A DNA stretch of 64,000 nucleotides from Bombyx mori (taxonomy: Eukaryota > Arthropoda > Insecta > Lepidoptera > Bombycidae), in assembly GCF_030269925.1 (NCBI RefSeq), contig NC_085130.1, positions 6,584,501 to 6,648,500 on the forward strand, given 5' to 3'. Numbering within the stretch: the stretch's first letter is position 1; each line of letters starts with the position of its first letter. Both the position numbers and the translations under genes were made by a program. The notes beneath the pieces are model-generated. The model was not told the origin of the DNA, searched no databases, and saw only the letters and a list, made by a program, of their open reading frames with translations. Below, piece by piece: positions 42,801 through 51,835 of the stretch.

Positions 42801-45582
42801 GTGAAATCGACTTCATCCGGCACGAAGACTGGCCCTCCTCCAGTCCAGATTTGAATCCGTTAGATTACAAGATATGGCAACACTTGGAGGAAAAGGCGTG
42901 CTCAAAGCCTCATCCCAATTTGGAGTCACTCAAGACATCCTTGATTAAAGCAGCCGCCGATATTGACATGGACCTCGTTCGTGCTGCGATAGACGACTGG
43001 CCGCGCAGATTGAAGGCCTGTATTCAAAATCACAGAGGTCATTTTGAATAAACTTTAGTGTCATAAGAATCTATGTTTTGTTAAGTTCATTTTGGTATAT
43101 GAATGGTTACATAATGAATAAACTTGTTTCAATTATTTTACATTAAACATGTGACAGAATTTATGACCTGACTAGGTATAAACTCTTTGTTTACTGTCAA
43201 CCTTTTGTTATTGCTTAGAGTCTGTGGTCAAATTGAGAATAGATTAATATTGTTTATCTTTAATATTATTTGTCTATTGTGGGGTCTACGCGAAATTTGT
43301 GATTATAGAAGTCTTTGACAATAGAACGATAATAATGTTCAATTAATTATAATTTCAATGAATTATAGTCGAATTTCGACTACTGCGGGACCACTAGTTC
43401 ACGTAATACGAAACAATTTTTGGAAGAAGAAGAGGTGTTTTTTTATGCTTAGATGGATGGAAGATCTCACGGCCTACTTTCTTTTCTTTTTTCTTCTACC
43501 TATTCTAGTAACCTCGAGGAATTATTCTAGATTCACCGATTTAGTAAGTGAGCTCACGGGGCTTAAACCTGACGACATTGCTTACACTAACTCTAGCCCT
43601 AACCTTTTTTTTTTTTTTTCATAACGCTGGGCAATCCATTATGAAAAAGGCTCCTATTTCTGCCATGAAGCAGTAAATTTGTTTCGGTTTGAAGAGCGGG
43701 GCAGCCGTTGTAACTATACTGAGGCCTTAGAACTTATATATCAATGTGGGTGGCGCATTTACGTTGTAGATGTCTATGGTCTCCAGTAACCACTTAATAC
43801 CAGGTGGGCTGTGAGCTCGTCCACCCATTTAAGCAATAAAAAAAAGGTGGGCGAGCAAAGACTCAACCAGGTTTCCAGATTTCAACCAGTATTCATATAG
43901 TTACAATGTTGATGAAAATAAAATACAAATGTAGCGCTAAGCTACTACATCTTCGGACGTAAAATTATATTTGTATTTGTCGAAGGAAATGGACTTGATT
44001 CAGTCTTAATAACTTCATAGGTCGACGAAAAACAAAACACAAACTCACCCAAAGCCCTCCCGCGTACTTTTTCGGCTTCTTTGTAATGAGCTTTGAACCA
44101 CAAGTTCTGTAGGGACGTGTGGTGTCTCGGGGAAAACGTGTGAGCTTCCAATATAGCGTAAAGCTCTTGGAACACTCCTCTGTGGTAAGCGACCAAAGCT
44201 CGGGCCCTGAAAAGAAGGCTTTCATCAAATTCCCAACACTTTTTGAAACGCTTACTGCCATGTCAGTCAACGGTGTCCTACTCGGCGTCCGATTTTTTTT
44301 AATGCTTAGGTTGGCGGACGATCTCACAGCCCACCTGTTGTTAAGTGGTTACTGGAGCCCATAGACATCTACAACGTAAATGCGCCACCCACCTTGAGAT
44401 ATAAGTTCTAAGGTATAGTTACAACGGCTGCCCCACCCTTCAAACCGAAACGCGTTACTGCTTCACGGCAGAAACAGGCAGGGTGGTGGTACCTACCCGT
44501 GCGGACTCACAAGAGGTCCTACCGCCAGTCATCGTATAAGCATAACAACGTAAATACCGCCACCGAACTTCTCATCTACTTTGCGAGTGCATCTACCACC
44601 ACAGCTACCACGGCTTGCTAAGAAGATCCGGCGTGAGACTCACCGGGATGATGCTATGGGCTAAGTGTGACGTCGAACTCATCGACAATTGCAACAATGA
44701 CCTGTGCTACTACCTGTAGCATCCAACGGCACTATTAATTATAAAGATCCGTGAGCCATGCCGTCAAACCAAGACCAGACGTTGAGGCTTTAAGGAGGTC
44801 TATGTCCAACGTGGGCTGGTAGAGAGAAACTCTTACCTGAGCACAGTTTCGTTTTCCCGCGACAATTCACTAGGCGGTAGACACCACAAGAAAACGGCCA
44901 GTTTCTCAATGTCACAAAACTCCACAAAAAAGCGGCAAGCGAAAACCAGACGTTGTGGCTTTAGGGAGATCTATGTCCAAAGTGGGCTGATAGAGAGAAA
45001 CTCTTACCTGAGCACAGTTTCGTTTCCCCGCAACAATTCACTGGGCGGTAGACTCCATAAAAAAGCGGCCAGTTTCTCAATGTCCCCTTTCTGCTGTAGC
45101 GCTTCGCAGACGCACTGAACCTGCTCCGAATTGAAGTTCAGGCATCTCCTCGTGTTATTGTTCTCGTTCTCGGCGCAAAACTGAACGCGTTCGTTGCCTT
45201 CCGTGTCTTCGAACCCCGTCGGTCCCTTTAGCTCCACGAGCGCGCTCTCGTTGTGAATGCAGCTTTTTAATTCGTCGTAATAGTTCTGGCGGTCGCTTTC
45301 GATCGTGAAGTAATCGTCGTGCGGCGGAAGCTTCAGCTCGAAGTTGATGTACCTCTTGTTCCTCTGCTGGCTCTCGTAAGCTTTACCGTCTATGTAAATG
45401 GCGTTCGTTTTGCGTTCGTCTTTTGTCTTCTTACACGAGAAATACTGTTTCTCGAGTTCTTGTTGCGCGTAGAACTGGCTTGGTTCGTAGTTGAAGGGCG
45501 GGAGTGAGGTTTCCGAGCCGCTGGTCACATCACTCGGTGGACTGAGCCGATCGGAGCAGTTTTCCATGCCGATCGATTTCAT
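33701..45582 (-). CDS. Six4: SIX-family homeobox transcription factor, Six4-like (five coding exons)
   Basis: Five exons on the minus strand join in phase: 45582-45008, 44206-44049, 41428-41299, 40249-40127 and 33821-33701. The total is 1107 bp and 368 aa plus stop. All introns are GT..AG. The start is the first ATG (45582), with an in-frame TAA a few codons upstream, just inside a likely 5'UTR exon whose acceptor CTTTCAG lies near 45615. The SIX domain (about residues 148-262) covers exons 1-3 and contains [15 protein letters not shown] and [16 protein letters not shown]. The homeodomain (about 266-323) carries [10 protein letters not shown]. The short C-terminal tail is Pro/Tyr/Gln-rich and ends in HYLHGTP. 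Known family role: nuclear DNA-binding regulator of mesoderm, muscle and gonad development, usually working with Eya. Six4 rather than Six1/2 or Six3/6 is chosen from the [12 protein letters not shown] and [18 protein letters not shown] stretches (recalled resemblance to Drosophila Six4). Overlapping AATAAA signals on the minus strand lie at 33612-33621. Introns are full of TEs, most of them antisense. Confidence 0.9.
33857..34122 (+). mobile_element. Jockey-like LINE fragment next to Six4 exon 5
   Basis: It reads [20 protein letters not shown] to the RARRAN stop at 34087 and breaks off early in the 3'UTR at about 34122. It is antisense to Six4 and starts about 35 bp upstream of the exon 5 acceptor. 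Confidence 0.85.
34269..34524. mobile_element. hAT-type MITE with perfect 8 bp target duplication
   Basis: The element is flanked by CTCTATAC at 34261-34268 and 34525-34532. Its ends are CAGAGGTTCCCAAACT and the complement of CAGCCTTTCCCAAAGT (12 of 16 positions match). An 8 bp duplication with CAG ends is diagnostic of hAT elements. It lies in Six4 intron 4 and has no ORF. Confidence 0.88.
34544..34718. mobile_element. Foldback MITE (CAGTGTGCTTAG family), copy 1
   Basis: This is a near-complete palindrome of about 175 bp with arms of about 75 bp reading GTGCGAGTTTTTTAACGTTC. It follows the hAT MITE by 11 bp. Further copies are at 46185, 50464, 55525 and 55814. Confidence 0.85.
35176..35416 (-). 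repeat. Bm1 SINE, headless, in Six4 intron 4
   Basis: T tail at 35176, ending GTTCTACCACCAGT. Confidence 0.9.
36066..36366 (+). repeat. Bm1 SINE, partial head, in Six4 intron 4
   Basis: Includes the linker AACCCGCAAAATTATAATTT before the body. Long A tail. Confidence 0.9.
36437..36590 (+). mobile_element. BMC1-like LINE, short 3' end
   Basis: CTTCAAACGAGGCTTGTTGA to CTGCCTACAAAGGCAATAAA, in Six4 intron 4. Confidence 0.8.
36591..37687. other. Six4 intron 4, largely unique
   Basis: No TE recognised except a short piece at 37560-37650. Could hold intronic regulatory sequence; no motif is decisive. Confidence 0.4.
37688..38105 (+). mobile_element. Helitron-like element, family C, copy 2 (uninterrupted)
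   Basis: It runs TCTATATATTAATACGTGAA to GCGGGACCTCTAG plus T, within Six4 intron 4. It gives the pre-insertion sequence for the mariner-split copy at 41658. Confidence 0.75.
38376..38632 (-). mobile_element. Jockey-like LINE 3' end in Six4 intron 4
   Basis: Begins with T run and CCTACCTACGCCGATAGCC, ends GACGGGCACGATGACTG. Confidence 0.82.
38798..39058 (+). repeat. tRNA-derived SINE, second family, copy 2
   Basis: Complete copy in Six4 intron 4, from GGCCGTCTGGTGTAGTGG to TTATTTATTTA. Confidence 0.88.
39120..39448 (+). repeat. Two Bm1 pieces in tandem
   Basis: A short Bm1 segment (39120-39182) is joined to a longer copy (39183-39448), so the line ACTTATGTCTCAAGGTGG occurs twice. Confidence 0.8.
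39449..40126. other. Six4 intron 4 proximal part
   Basis: A-rich tracts and unique sequence. No exon with matching phase recognised. Confidence 0.4.
40127..40249 (-). CDS. Six4: Six4 coding exon 4 (homeodomain helices 2-3)
   Basis: This 123 bp exon follows acceptor ATACCCAG and ends at donor GACC|GTAAGTG. It encodes [20 protein letters not shown] then [17 protein letters not shown], the recognition helix. Reading past the donor meets a stop at once, so splicing is required. Confidence 0.92.
40518..40590 (-). repeat. tRNA-like SINE head, third type
   Basis: Minus strand reads GGTGCAATAGTTAGCGGC and GGGTTCGATTCTCGC, pol III A- and B-box-like, in Six4 intron 3. No recognisable SINE body follows. 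A tRNA pseudogene is the alternative. Confidence 0.6.
40618..40904 (-). mobile_element. Helitron-like element, family A, copy 3
   Basis: Minus-strand copy in Six4 intron 3, beginning CTAGCTGACACGGCAGAC. Its 5' end meets the 5' end of a family-E element head to head. Confidence 0.7.
40905..41210 (+). mobile_element. Helitron-like element, family E
   Basis: The body differs from family A (CTCGTGTCACAATGTTTGTC) but it ends with the same GCCGGGTCAGCTAG plus T. The shared 3' end with a different body is typical of Helitrons that use one helicase source. Confidence 0.65.
41299..41428 (-). CDS. Six4: Six4 coding exon 3 (SIX/homeodomain junction)
   Basis: This 130 bp exon runs from acceptor TTTTCAG|GAGCC to donor AATCG|GTGAGTT. 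It encodes [20 protein letters not shown], the SIX linker, followed by [20 protein letters not shown], which is homeodomain helix 1. The phase joins both neighbours exactly. Confidence 0.92.
41870..43176 (+). mobile_element. maT-type mariner element, copy 1, inactivated
   Basis: This 1307 bp element has TA target duplications at 41868-41869 and 43177-43178 and the same TIRs as copy 2, with the first base changed on the left. It sits antisense in Six4 intron 2, inside a Helitron-like element of the type at 37688-38105. The two maT copies differ at only a small number of positions by eye. Confidence 0.92.
42011..43051 (+). pseudogene. maT transposase with two nonsense changes
   Basis: Alignment with the intact copy gives a start at 42011 and stop at 43049-43051. 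Codon 24 is TAA (CAA in the intact copy) and codon 76 is TGA (CGA in the intact copy); both are C-to-T changes. The remainder (from about 42272) is open for 259 residues and keeps all three catalytic Asp residues with the same 37-residue spacing. It is therefore a recently dead copy. Confidence 0.92.
43470..43610 (-). mobile_element. Jockey-like LINE 3'UTR fragment
   Basis: GTGAGCTCACGGGGCTTAAA and GACGACATTGCTTACACTAA. Confidence 0.6.
43650..43846 (+). repeat. Bm1 SINE, truncated, in Six4 intron 2
   Basis: Starts CTATTTCTGCCATGAAGC, ends in an A-run. Confidence 0.85.
44049..44206 (-). CDS. Six4: Six4 coding exon 2 (SIX domain)
   Basis: This 158 bp exon runs from acceptor TTTTCAG|GGCCCG to donor TTGG|GTGAGTT. 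It completes the Arg codon begun in exon 1 and reads [20 protein letters not shown] then [19 protein letters not shown]. It is the core of the SIX domain. Confidence 0.9.
44294..44529 (-). repeat. Bm1 SINE, headless, in Six4 intron 1
   Basis: T tail at 44294, ending TCCTACCGCCAGT. It lies about 90 bp upstream of exon 2 on the transcript, in the same orientation as the gene. Confidence 0.88.
44600..44760 (-). mobile_element. Jockey-like LINE relic in Six4 intron 1
   Basis: GAAGATCCGGCGTGAGACTC then CGTCGAACTCATCGACAATT; strongly diverged. Confidence 0.5.
44773..45084 (-). repeat. Tandem partial duplication of Six4 exon 1 end plus splice donor
   Basis: Segment 44773-44913 repeats 44945-45084 at a 171 bp offset. 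Both units contain intron sequence, the identical donor CTCAGGTAAGAG and about 77 bp of exon-1 coding sequence. The distal unit (44913-44837) still reads open for 25 codons with four replacements (Ala to Val, Ser to Cys, Leu to Ser, Gly to Glu) and three silent changes. Reaching its donor from exon 1 would cross an in-frame TAA, so it is probably non-productive. Confidence 0.8.
45008..45582 (-). CDS. Six4: Six4 coding exon 1
   Basis: This exon encodes residues 1-191 plus two bases of codon 192. The N-terminal 147 residues are acidic, Ser/Asn-rich and look unstructured. The SIX domain opens with [18 protein letters not shown]. The donor is CTCAG|GTAAGAG at 45008/45007. A second in-frame Met at codon 6 is a possible alternative start. 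A GTG codon precedes the ATG but is not needed as a start. Confidence 0.88.
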
Positions 45583-45772
45583 CACAGTTACTTAACGTTT
45601 TCGTCGCTTGTTATCTGAAAGTGAATGATTGGTGAGTGCTGAGGGTAGATCGTTCGGCTATGAGATCTAGTTAAACCTTAAATGTTAATGATGCAGTTAT
45701 TAGTCGATATGTTTCTGCCGTGGCGCAACAATGCTATACGTTTGGCAGGATAGTACAATAATGGGGTACCCA

Positions 45773-45977
45773 TAGACACAGCCTACTGAGTTTCTCGCGG
45801 GCCTTTTCAGTGGGTCACGTTTCCCATTTCGAAGATCTTCCGGTAGATTCTGCGAAGCACTGCTCTTGCTAGGTAGGGCCAGTGTTAGCAACACTCCGGT
45901 TTGAGCCCGTGAGCTCACCTACACGCTAGAGTGAAGCCGAAATAGCCTCTCAAGGTTATCAGCACAGGAAGAGAAAA
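45773..45977 (+). mobile_element. Jockey-like LINE 3'UTR upstream of Six4
   Basis: CCATAGACACAGCCTACTG to GGTTATCAGCACAGG then an A-run. Confidence 0.8.
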
Positions 45978-46184
45978 AAATTGTATTATGCGATCGATCA
46001 TTGAGGCGACTGCAAGCTTTCAAGATAATAGGACGTCTAAGGTCGGTGAAAATGACGTTCAAAGATTGACACACTAAGAAACGTACATAACTAATAAAAA
46101 CGTTTTAAAAACACCGTGAAATTCGAGAATCGACAAACACGTTTAATTTCGGTGGAATGTGCAATGGTGGTAGCAATCATAGAA

Positions 46185-46359
46185 CAGTGTGCTTAGTGCG
46201 AGTTTTTTAATGTTCTCGATAGCGTAAAGCTAACTCAAATTTGTACGCAATTGGAATAGCGCCCTTAACGGCAAACGCAGGTAAACGTTCCAACACCATA
46301 CAAATTTGAGTTAACTTTTACGCAATCGAGAACGTTAAAAACTCTCACTAAGCACACTG
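46185..46359. mobile_element. Foldback MITE copy 2
   Basis: Ends CAGTGTGCTTAG and CTAAGCACACTG are both intact. The arms are about 75 bp with a short spacer. Confidence 0.85.
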
Positions 46360-46429
46360 TAGATATTCAACAGTTACCTGATTCGCATTAAGTTTACAAG
46401 TAAATTTCCGAACATGGATCGCTAGCTTT

Positions 46430-47145
46430 TTGGATGGGCGGAGCATCACGGTCACAAGTTTGCGCGCTCACTGCGAAGAAGGATCCCTTTGTCATGGCGC
46501 CGCAATTCCAGGGAATATCCCTGCAACCTTCCGCGAGTATAAGGATACTTGGGGTCGACATTTCGAGCGATGTCCAATTTCGGAGTCATTTGGAAGGCAA
46601 AGCCAAGTTGGCGTCCAATATGCTGGGAGTCCTCAACAGAGCGAAGCGGTATTTCACGCCTGGACAAAGACTTTTGCTTTATAAAGCACAAGTCCAGCCT
46701 CGCGTGGAGTACTGCCCCCATCTCTGGGCCGGGGCTCCCAAATACCAGCTTCTTCCATTTGACTCCATACAGAAGGGCCGTTCGTATCGTCGACAATCCC
46801 ATTCTCACGGATCGTTTGGAACCTCTGGGTCTGTGGAGGGACTTCGGTTCCCTCTGTATTTTTTACCGTATGTTCCATGGGGAGTGCTCTGAGGAATTGT
46901 TCGAGATGATACCGACATCTCGTTTTTACCATCGCACCGCCCGCCACCGGAGTAGAGTTCATCCATACTACCTGGAGTCACTGCGGTCATGCACAGTGCG
47001 TTTCCAGAGGTCTTTTTTGCCACGTACCATCCGGCTATGGAATGAGCTCCCCTCCACGGTGTTTCCCGAGTGCTATGACATGACCTTCTTCAAACGGTAA
47101 CCACTCACTATCAGGTGGGCCGTGTGCTCGTCTGCCTACAAGCTA
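46430..47145 (+). pseudogene. BMC1-like LINE, RT C-terminal region
   Basis: The frame reads ASIRILGVDISSDVQFRSHL, YKAQVQPRVEYCPHLWAGAP, then after a frameshift near 46770 RIVDNPILTDRLEPLGLWRD to LPSTVFPECYDMTFFKR at 47098. About 90 bp present in other copies are deleted before the conserved tail (GGTAACCACTCACTATCAGG). This is the C-terminus of a Jockey/CR1-type non-LTR element. The BMC1 name is from memory of its 3' end. Confidence 0.75.
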
Positions 47146-47331
47146 AGCTAATTGGAAACTGAGGCAGTTTCCCTCAAAATCGCTAATTAAGCAATGTAAT
47201 CTTTATGCAAAGTATTCTATATACAGATAGGCAACAATTAAAAATAAAAATTATGTCAACTGTCACTTTCTCCTAAATGTCAATAAAGAAACAAAAGATA
47301 GAATGTAATAAATCAAAAAAACAAGACTTTT

Positions 47332-48547
47332 TGGCGGGAACGCGAGGAGTGAAGTTGTGTGATTTGTTTTATTTTGTCTATTTAGTGTTTCTTCGGGTTT
47401 AAATGTGTAATAATGGTGGTTTATTAACTGTTTAATATCTGTAAAAGTGCACAAATGTGGGAAAATGAAACAAAGCCGTTCGACGTAACTTCTCGGGATC
47501 CTCCAAAAAGTCAATTGAAAAAATCTCAATAAACGACCACCATTTTACTGAGATTATATTTCATCCCATATCATCTCATTTCATTTAATTTAATTTCATC
47601 CCAGTTGATTAATGTCTCAAATTCTTCATTTCACTCCATTTCATAATTTTTCATAAAAATACCCATATCATAATTATCATCTCATCTCATTTCAATTCAT
47701 TTCATGCCATGCCATGTTTCATATTAAATTAATCAGCTTCATTTCATTTCATAATATCATATTTCATAAAAAATCTATAAAAGACTAGGCTGTATGGTGC
47801 CTTTCCATTTGGAAAAATAAAACTACTACTACTACTACTACTCAAAAAAACAAGGACTTTTTGGCGGGAACGCGGGGAGTGAAGTTGTGTGATTTCTTTT
47901 ATTTTGTTTATTTAGTGTTTCTTTAGGTGTAAATGTGTAATAACGGTGGTTTATTAACTGTTTAATATCTGTGAAAGTGCACAAATGTGGGAAAATTAAA
48001 CAAAGCCACTGAACGTAACTTCTAGGGATCCTCCAAAAAGTCCACTGAAAAAGTCTCAGTAAATGACCACCATTTTACTGAGATTATATTTCATCTCATC
48101 TCATTTCATTTCATGCCATGTTTCATATTAATCAACTTCATTTTATTTCATAACTAGCTGACCCGCAGACATTGTAGTGCCTCAATCGATAAATAAAAAA
48201 TCTAAACTTTTGTATAAAATAAACTTAAAACAAACAAAAGGAATCCGTCCGACGGGGGACACATCAAAGGAAAAACAAAACGGTTATTTTTATTTAATTC
48301 CGACCACTTTCATGTTTATCTACCTTTTAAACCTTCTCTGGACTTCCACAAATAATTCAAGACCAAAATTAGCCAAATCGGTCCAGCCGTTCTCGAGTTT
48401 TAACGAGACTAACGAACAGCAATTCATTTATATATATATAGATAGATAGATAGATATCATTTTTCTTAAAAAAAAATATAATATAATATAAAAGATTAGG
48501 CTGTATGGTATGATACCTTTGATTTTCCAATTGGATAAATAAAACTA
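47332..48547 (+). repeat. Two tandem copies of an unclassified repeat ending in (CTA)n
   Basis: Unit 1 runs from CTTTTTGGCGGGAACGCGAG to GGAAAAATAAAACTACTACT (47332-47842). Unit 2 starts at 47858 with the same line and ends at about 48565, with a Helitron-like element inside. Related single pieces lie at 6943-7400 and 28795-28980. Non-coding, with ATTTCATCTCATTTCATTTC-type low-complexity stretches. Confidence 0.75.
48154..48443 (-). mobile_element. Helitron-like element, family A, copy 4, with empty-site evidence
   Basis: It interrupts the second copy of the 47.3 kb repeat unit. The first copy reads ttcataatatcat straight through; here the element lies between the A and the T with no target duplication. 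The 5' end has expanded as (GATA)n. Confidence 0.8.
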
Positions 48548-48829
48548 CTACCTACTACTACTCAAAAAACAGTCTTGAGACTTCAGTAATTAAAGATGAA
48601 CTTCGTGTAATTGAACGCACACTATAGTTATTCGAAACGGATGCACATGAAATATTTACAATTGCTTATTTTAAAAAAAATTTTCACCGGTGTCAGGTAA
48701 AATGATGTTTGCATAACAACGCGGAGCCGATGTCACCGACCGGATATTGCGACGCAAATATATTAATTGGGTCAATAGTAATGGAGTTTATTGACTTCGT
48801 TCTTTCAAATCAATTTTTATAATTATTTT

Positions 48830-48965
48830 GTTGCCCTTGTAGCCAAACACGGCCCACCTGATGGTGAGTGGTTACCGTCGCCCATGGACTTCAGCAAGCC
48901 AAGCCGCTGCCTAATGTTGAGTAATCTCCACAAGCTTCGTTTGAAGAAAGACATGTCATAGCGTC
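48830..48965 (-). mobile_element. BMC1-like LINE, short 3' end with internal deletion
   Basis: TTGCCCTTGTAGCCAAACAC to GAAGAAAGACATGTCATAGC; part of the GCAATGCTAGGGGC line is missing. Confidence 0.75.
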
Positions 48966-49137
48966 ATAATCAAATGATTACAAACTAAACATATTAAGCA
49001 ACATTTTTGCATCTTTACAGGAGAGACATTTAAAATCTAAAATCTAGAAAAAATAATATAAAAAAAGAGGTTTAGCTATTTGCTGCAGTAAACATATTTT
49101 GTAAAAGAAGTTCAATTAAAAACATCGAACTGTTGAT

Positions 49138-49566
49138 TTTATTTTTATTTCTTAGATGGGTGAACGATCTCACAGCCCACCTGATGTTAAGTGGTTACTG
49201 GAGCCCGTAGACATCTACAACGTAATTGCGACACACAGCCTGAGATATAAGTTCTAAGGTCTCGGTATAGTTACAACGGCTGCCCCATCCTTCAAACCGA
49301 AACGCATTACTGTTTCACGGCAGAAATAGGCAGGGTGGTGGTACGTACCCCTACGGACTCACAAGACGTCCTACCACCAGTAATTACGCAAATTATAATT
49401 TTGCGGATTTGATTTGATGTTATTCCTTCACCGTGGAAGTCAGTCGTGAACATTTGTTAAGTACGTATTTCATTAGAAAAATTGGTACCCGCCTGCGGGA
49501 TTCGAACACCGGTGCATCGCTACATACAAATACACCGGACGTCTTATCCTTTAGGCGACGGTGACT
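49138..49566 (-). repeat. Bm1 SINE, full length with head
   Basis: Head on the minus strand contains CACCGTCGCCTAAAGGATAA and GGTGTTCGAATCCC. Confidence 0.88.
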
Positions 49567-50066
49567 TATATAATTGATTAATATATGGAACTCATACATA
49601 TAATATAATAATACAAAAACCACGGAATAGAAAAACACATACATACATACTATACCTGTGTAATTAATACAATATTAAAATATCCTAACATAAACACCAT
49701 TTTACTCAAAGCGAAAAACGCTGCGTTGTGTGTTCAAACAGACATACTCATAAGTTCAAGACGATTAAAATACTGGAAAAGATCGTTAGCGGGAAATTGA
49801 CGCTTTCATAACTTGCGGATATACAACACCGTCGGAATACCGGCGTTGTCTCAAGTTTTTACTTTTTTTAGGCAATACTTTCGGCAGTCACAGAAGAGCA
49901 TTATTGGAGTTATTCAAACTAACCGAACGTTTCTAAAAATGTAATCGAAAATATTAGCATAGCACTTACTGTGACCTTAGCTAGGCCGTCTCCAGCGTCA
50001 CTCTGTTGGAGAAAACAAAAATGACTCGTATGCGATTTCCTACTCGTATATTTTATTATATTTTAC

Positions 50067-50308
50067 TGGTGGTAGGACCTCTTGTGAGTCCGCGCGGGTA
50101 GGTACCACCGCCCTGCCTATTTCTGCCGTGAAGCAGTAATGCATTTCGGTTTGAAGGGTGGGGCAGCCGTTGCAACTATACTTGAGTCCTTAGAGCTTAT
50201 ATCTCAAGATGGGTGGCGCATTTACGTTGGAGATGTCTATGGGCTCCAGTAACCACTTAACACCGGGTGGGCTGTGAGCTCGTCCACCCATTTAAGCAAT
50301 AAAAAAGA
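50067..50308 (+). repeat. Bm1 SINE, headless
   Basis: ACTGGTGGTAGGACCTCTTG to GCAATAAAAAAG. Confidence 0.9.
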
Positions 50309-50311
50309 AAA

Positions 50312-50400
50312 CCTACCGCCGGATCTGAATCGCGACCCACTGAGAAGATCCGCCGAGAAACTCAGTCGGCTCTGTATATGGGAGAAGTCTTCGTTTGAAT
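50312..50400 (-). mobile_element. Jockey-like LINE 3'UTR fragment
   Basis: CCTACCGCCGGATCTGAATC to GTCGGCTCTGTATATGGG, directly after a Bm1 tail. Confidence 0.6.
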
Positions 50401-50463
50401 CGTTCTTGGCTGAGGAATCAAGAAGAACAGTAAAGCCGTCTCAAAGTTGAGGTTATTGCACAT

Positions 50464-50610
50464 CAGTGTGCTTAGTGCGAGTTTTTAACATTGTCGATAA
50501 CGTAAAAGCAACACAGTGTGCCTAGCGGCAAACATAGGCAAACATTCCAACTCCATACAAATTTGAGTTAACTTTTACGCTATCGAGAACGTTAAAAAAC
50601 TCGCACTAAG
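50464..50610. mobile_element. Foldback MITE copy 3, internally deleted
   Basis: The left end CAGTGTGCTTAG is intact. Part of the left arm is missing, and the right tip runs into a (GATAA)n tract at 50611, next to a SINE. Confidence 0.8.
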
Positions 50611-50627
50611 ATAAGATAAGATAAGAT

Positions 50628-50888
50628 AGATAAATAATAAATATTTACTAACAATCACGCCACGTTAACCGGCCCCGTGATAAGTTCGTAAAGAACTTGT
50701 GTTACAGGTACCAAATAACGGATATAAATGTAAGATTTTTATTATACACATACATATATTTAATATACATCCATAACCCTGGAAAATACATTTATATTTA
50801 TCATACAAATATCTTCCCTTGGCGGGATTCGAACCCGCGACCCCCTTGTGTAGTGACCATGTCACTTACCACTACGCCAGACGGCCGT
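50628..50888 (-). repeat. tRNA-derived SINE, second family, copy 3
   Basis: Complete minus-strand copy; the region at 50740-50770 gives the empty site for maT copy 2. Confidence 0.88.
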
Positions 50889-51119
50889 AAGCACACATAA
50901 CATAATTTACGTCCGATATTAATCAATATACAAGCACAATCCAAAGGCGGTCTCATTATTCAAAGCGCGTACTTTGAAACAGCGATTTTTACATTCTGGT
51001 TTTAAGATGTAGCATGTAAGTTTCAATGTATATACTATGTACTATAACGGGTAATGTCATTTTCGATCCATCTTTCTTGTCTAAGCTGAATAAAATAATT
51101 GTAAATAGAGGTGATTTAA

Positions 51120-51435
51120 CAAAAACCGACTTCAAATAAATAAACAAAAGATATTCCAAAACAAATTAATTATACACTAAAAACAATAATCATCGAAATC
51201 ATCGAATATTTGTCGCGCACGTACTTAATGCAAATTTAAGACTTATATGATTTTCTCATGGATACCATTATCAGAACTGAACTAAATTTTAATGGAACCA
51301 CATGGGAAGCGTCAGCTTTCTAATAAAAGAAGAATCACCAAATTCGATTCACCCAGTCAAAGGCTATGAGGTAACAGATATAAAAAAAAACATACAGTCG
51401 CATTGAGAACCCCCTCCTTTTTGAAGTAGGTTAAC
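51120..51435. mobile_element. MITE-like element with AACCGACTTCAAA ends
   Basis: AACCGACTTCAAA near 51124 pairs with TTTGAAGTAGGTT ending near 51432. The 300 bp between is AT-rich and non-coding. These ends recall a common lepidopteran repeat. Confidence 0.55.
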
Positions 51436-51599
51436 AAACAACTAATAGTCGATAATCGAATGATGCATATTTAAAAAAAAACCTCATGGGTTGACCATTT
51501 GAAAAAAGTTTCGCTCAAAAATCTCAAACCATGAAGGTTCTATGTCAATTCAAAATACCTATTACAATAAAACGGCAATTTCATACTTTAACCTCTATT

Positions 51600-51735
51600 A
51601 CTCGTATAGATCTATGAGTTATATACTTGATATTTAGATGGGTGCTAATTATGATTGGCGGTATGATGTCCATGGACTAATGACTTAATACTAGGTGGGC
51701 CGTGAAATCGCTCATCGATATACGCAATAAAAAAA
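51600..51735 (+). repeat. Bm1 relic
   Basis: Only the tail half is recognisable (GATGTCCATGGACT, CTAGGTGGGCCGTGA, CGCAATAAAAAA). Confidence 0.5.
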
Positions 51736-51835
51736 ACGCCTATCCTATTTATCTATTCATTTATAAGGCACACAATACACATTACAAACCAAAAGAAAAA
51801 GGTACACATAAATAGCGTGTAAAATATGTGGCTTT

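Larger units (their letters stand above)
41658..43397 (+). mobile_element. Helitron-like element, family C, copy 3, split by maT copy 1
   Basis: The left part is 41658-41869 and the right part 43177-43397 (ending GCGGGACCACTAG plus T). The mariner sits between. The left and right parts together match copy 2 with moderate divergence. Confidence 0.75.

Noticed and set aside
42380..42823. Minus-strand open frames
   Set aside because: Shadows of the mariner transposase; the same appear over copy 2 at 62422-62865.
46452..47023. Minus-strand open frames over the BMC1-like fragment
   Set aside because: The plus-strand frames match LINE RT; the minus frames are shadows.
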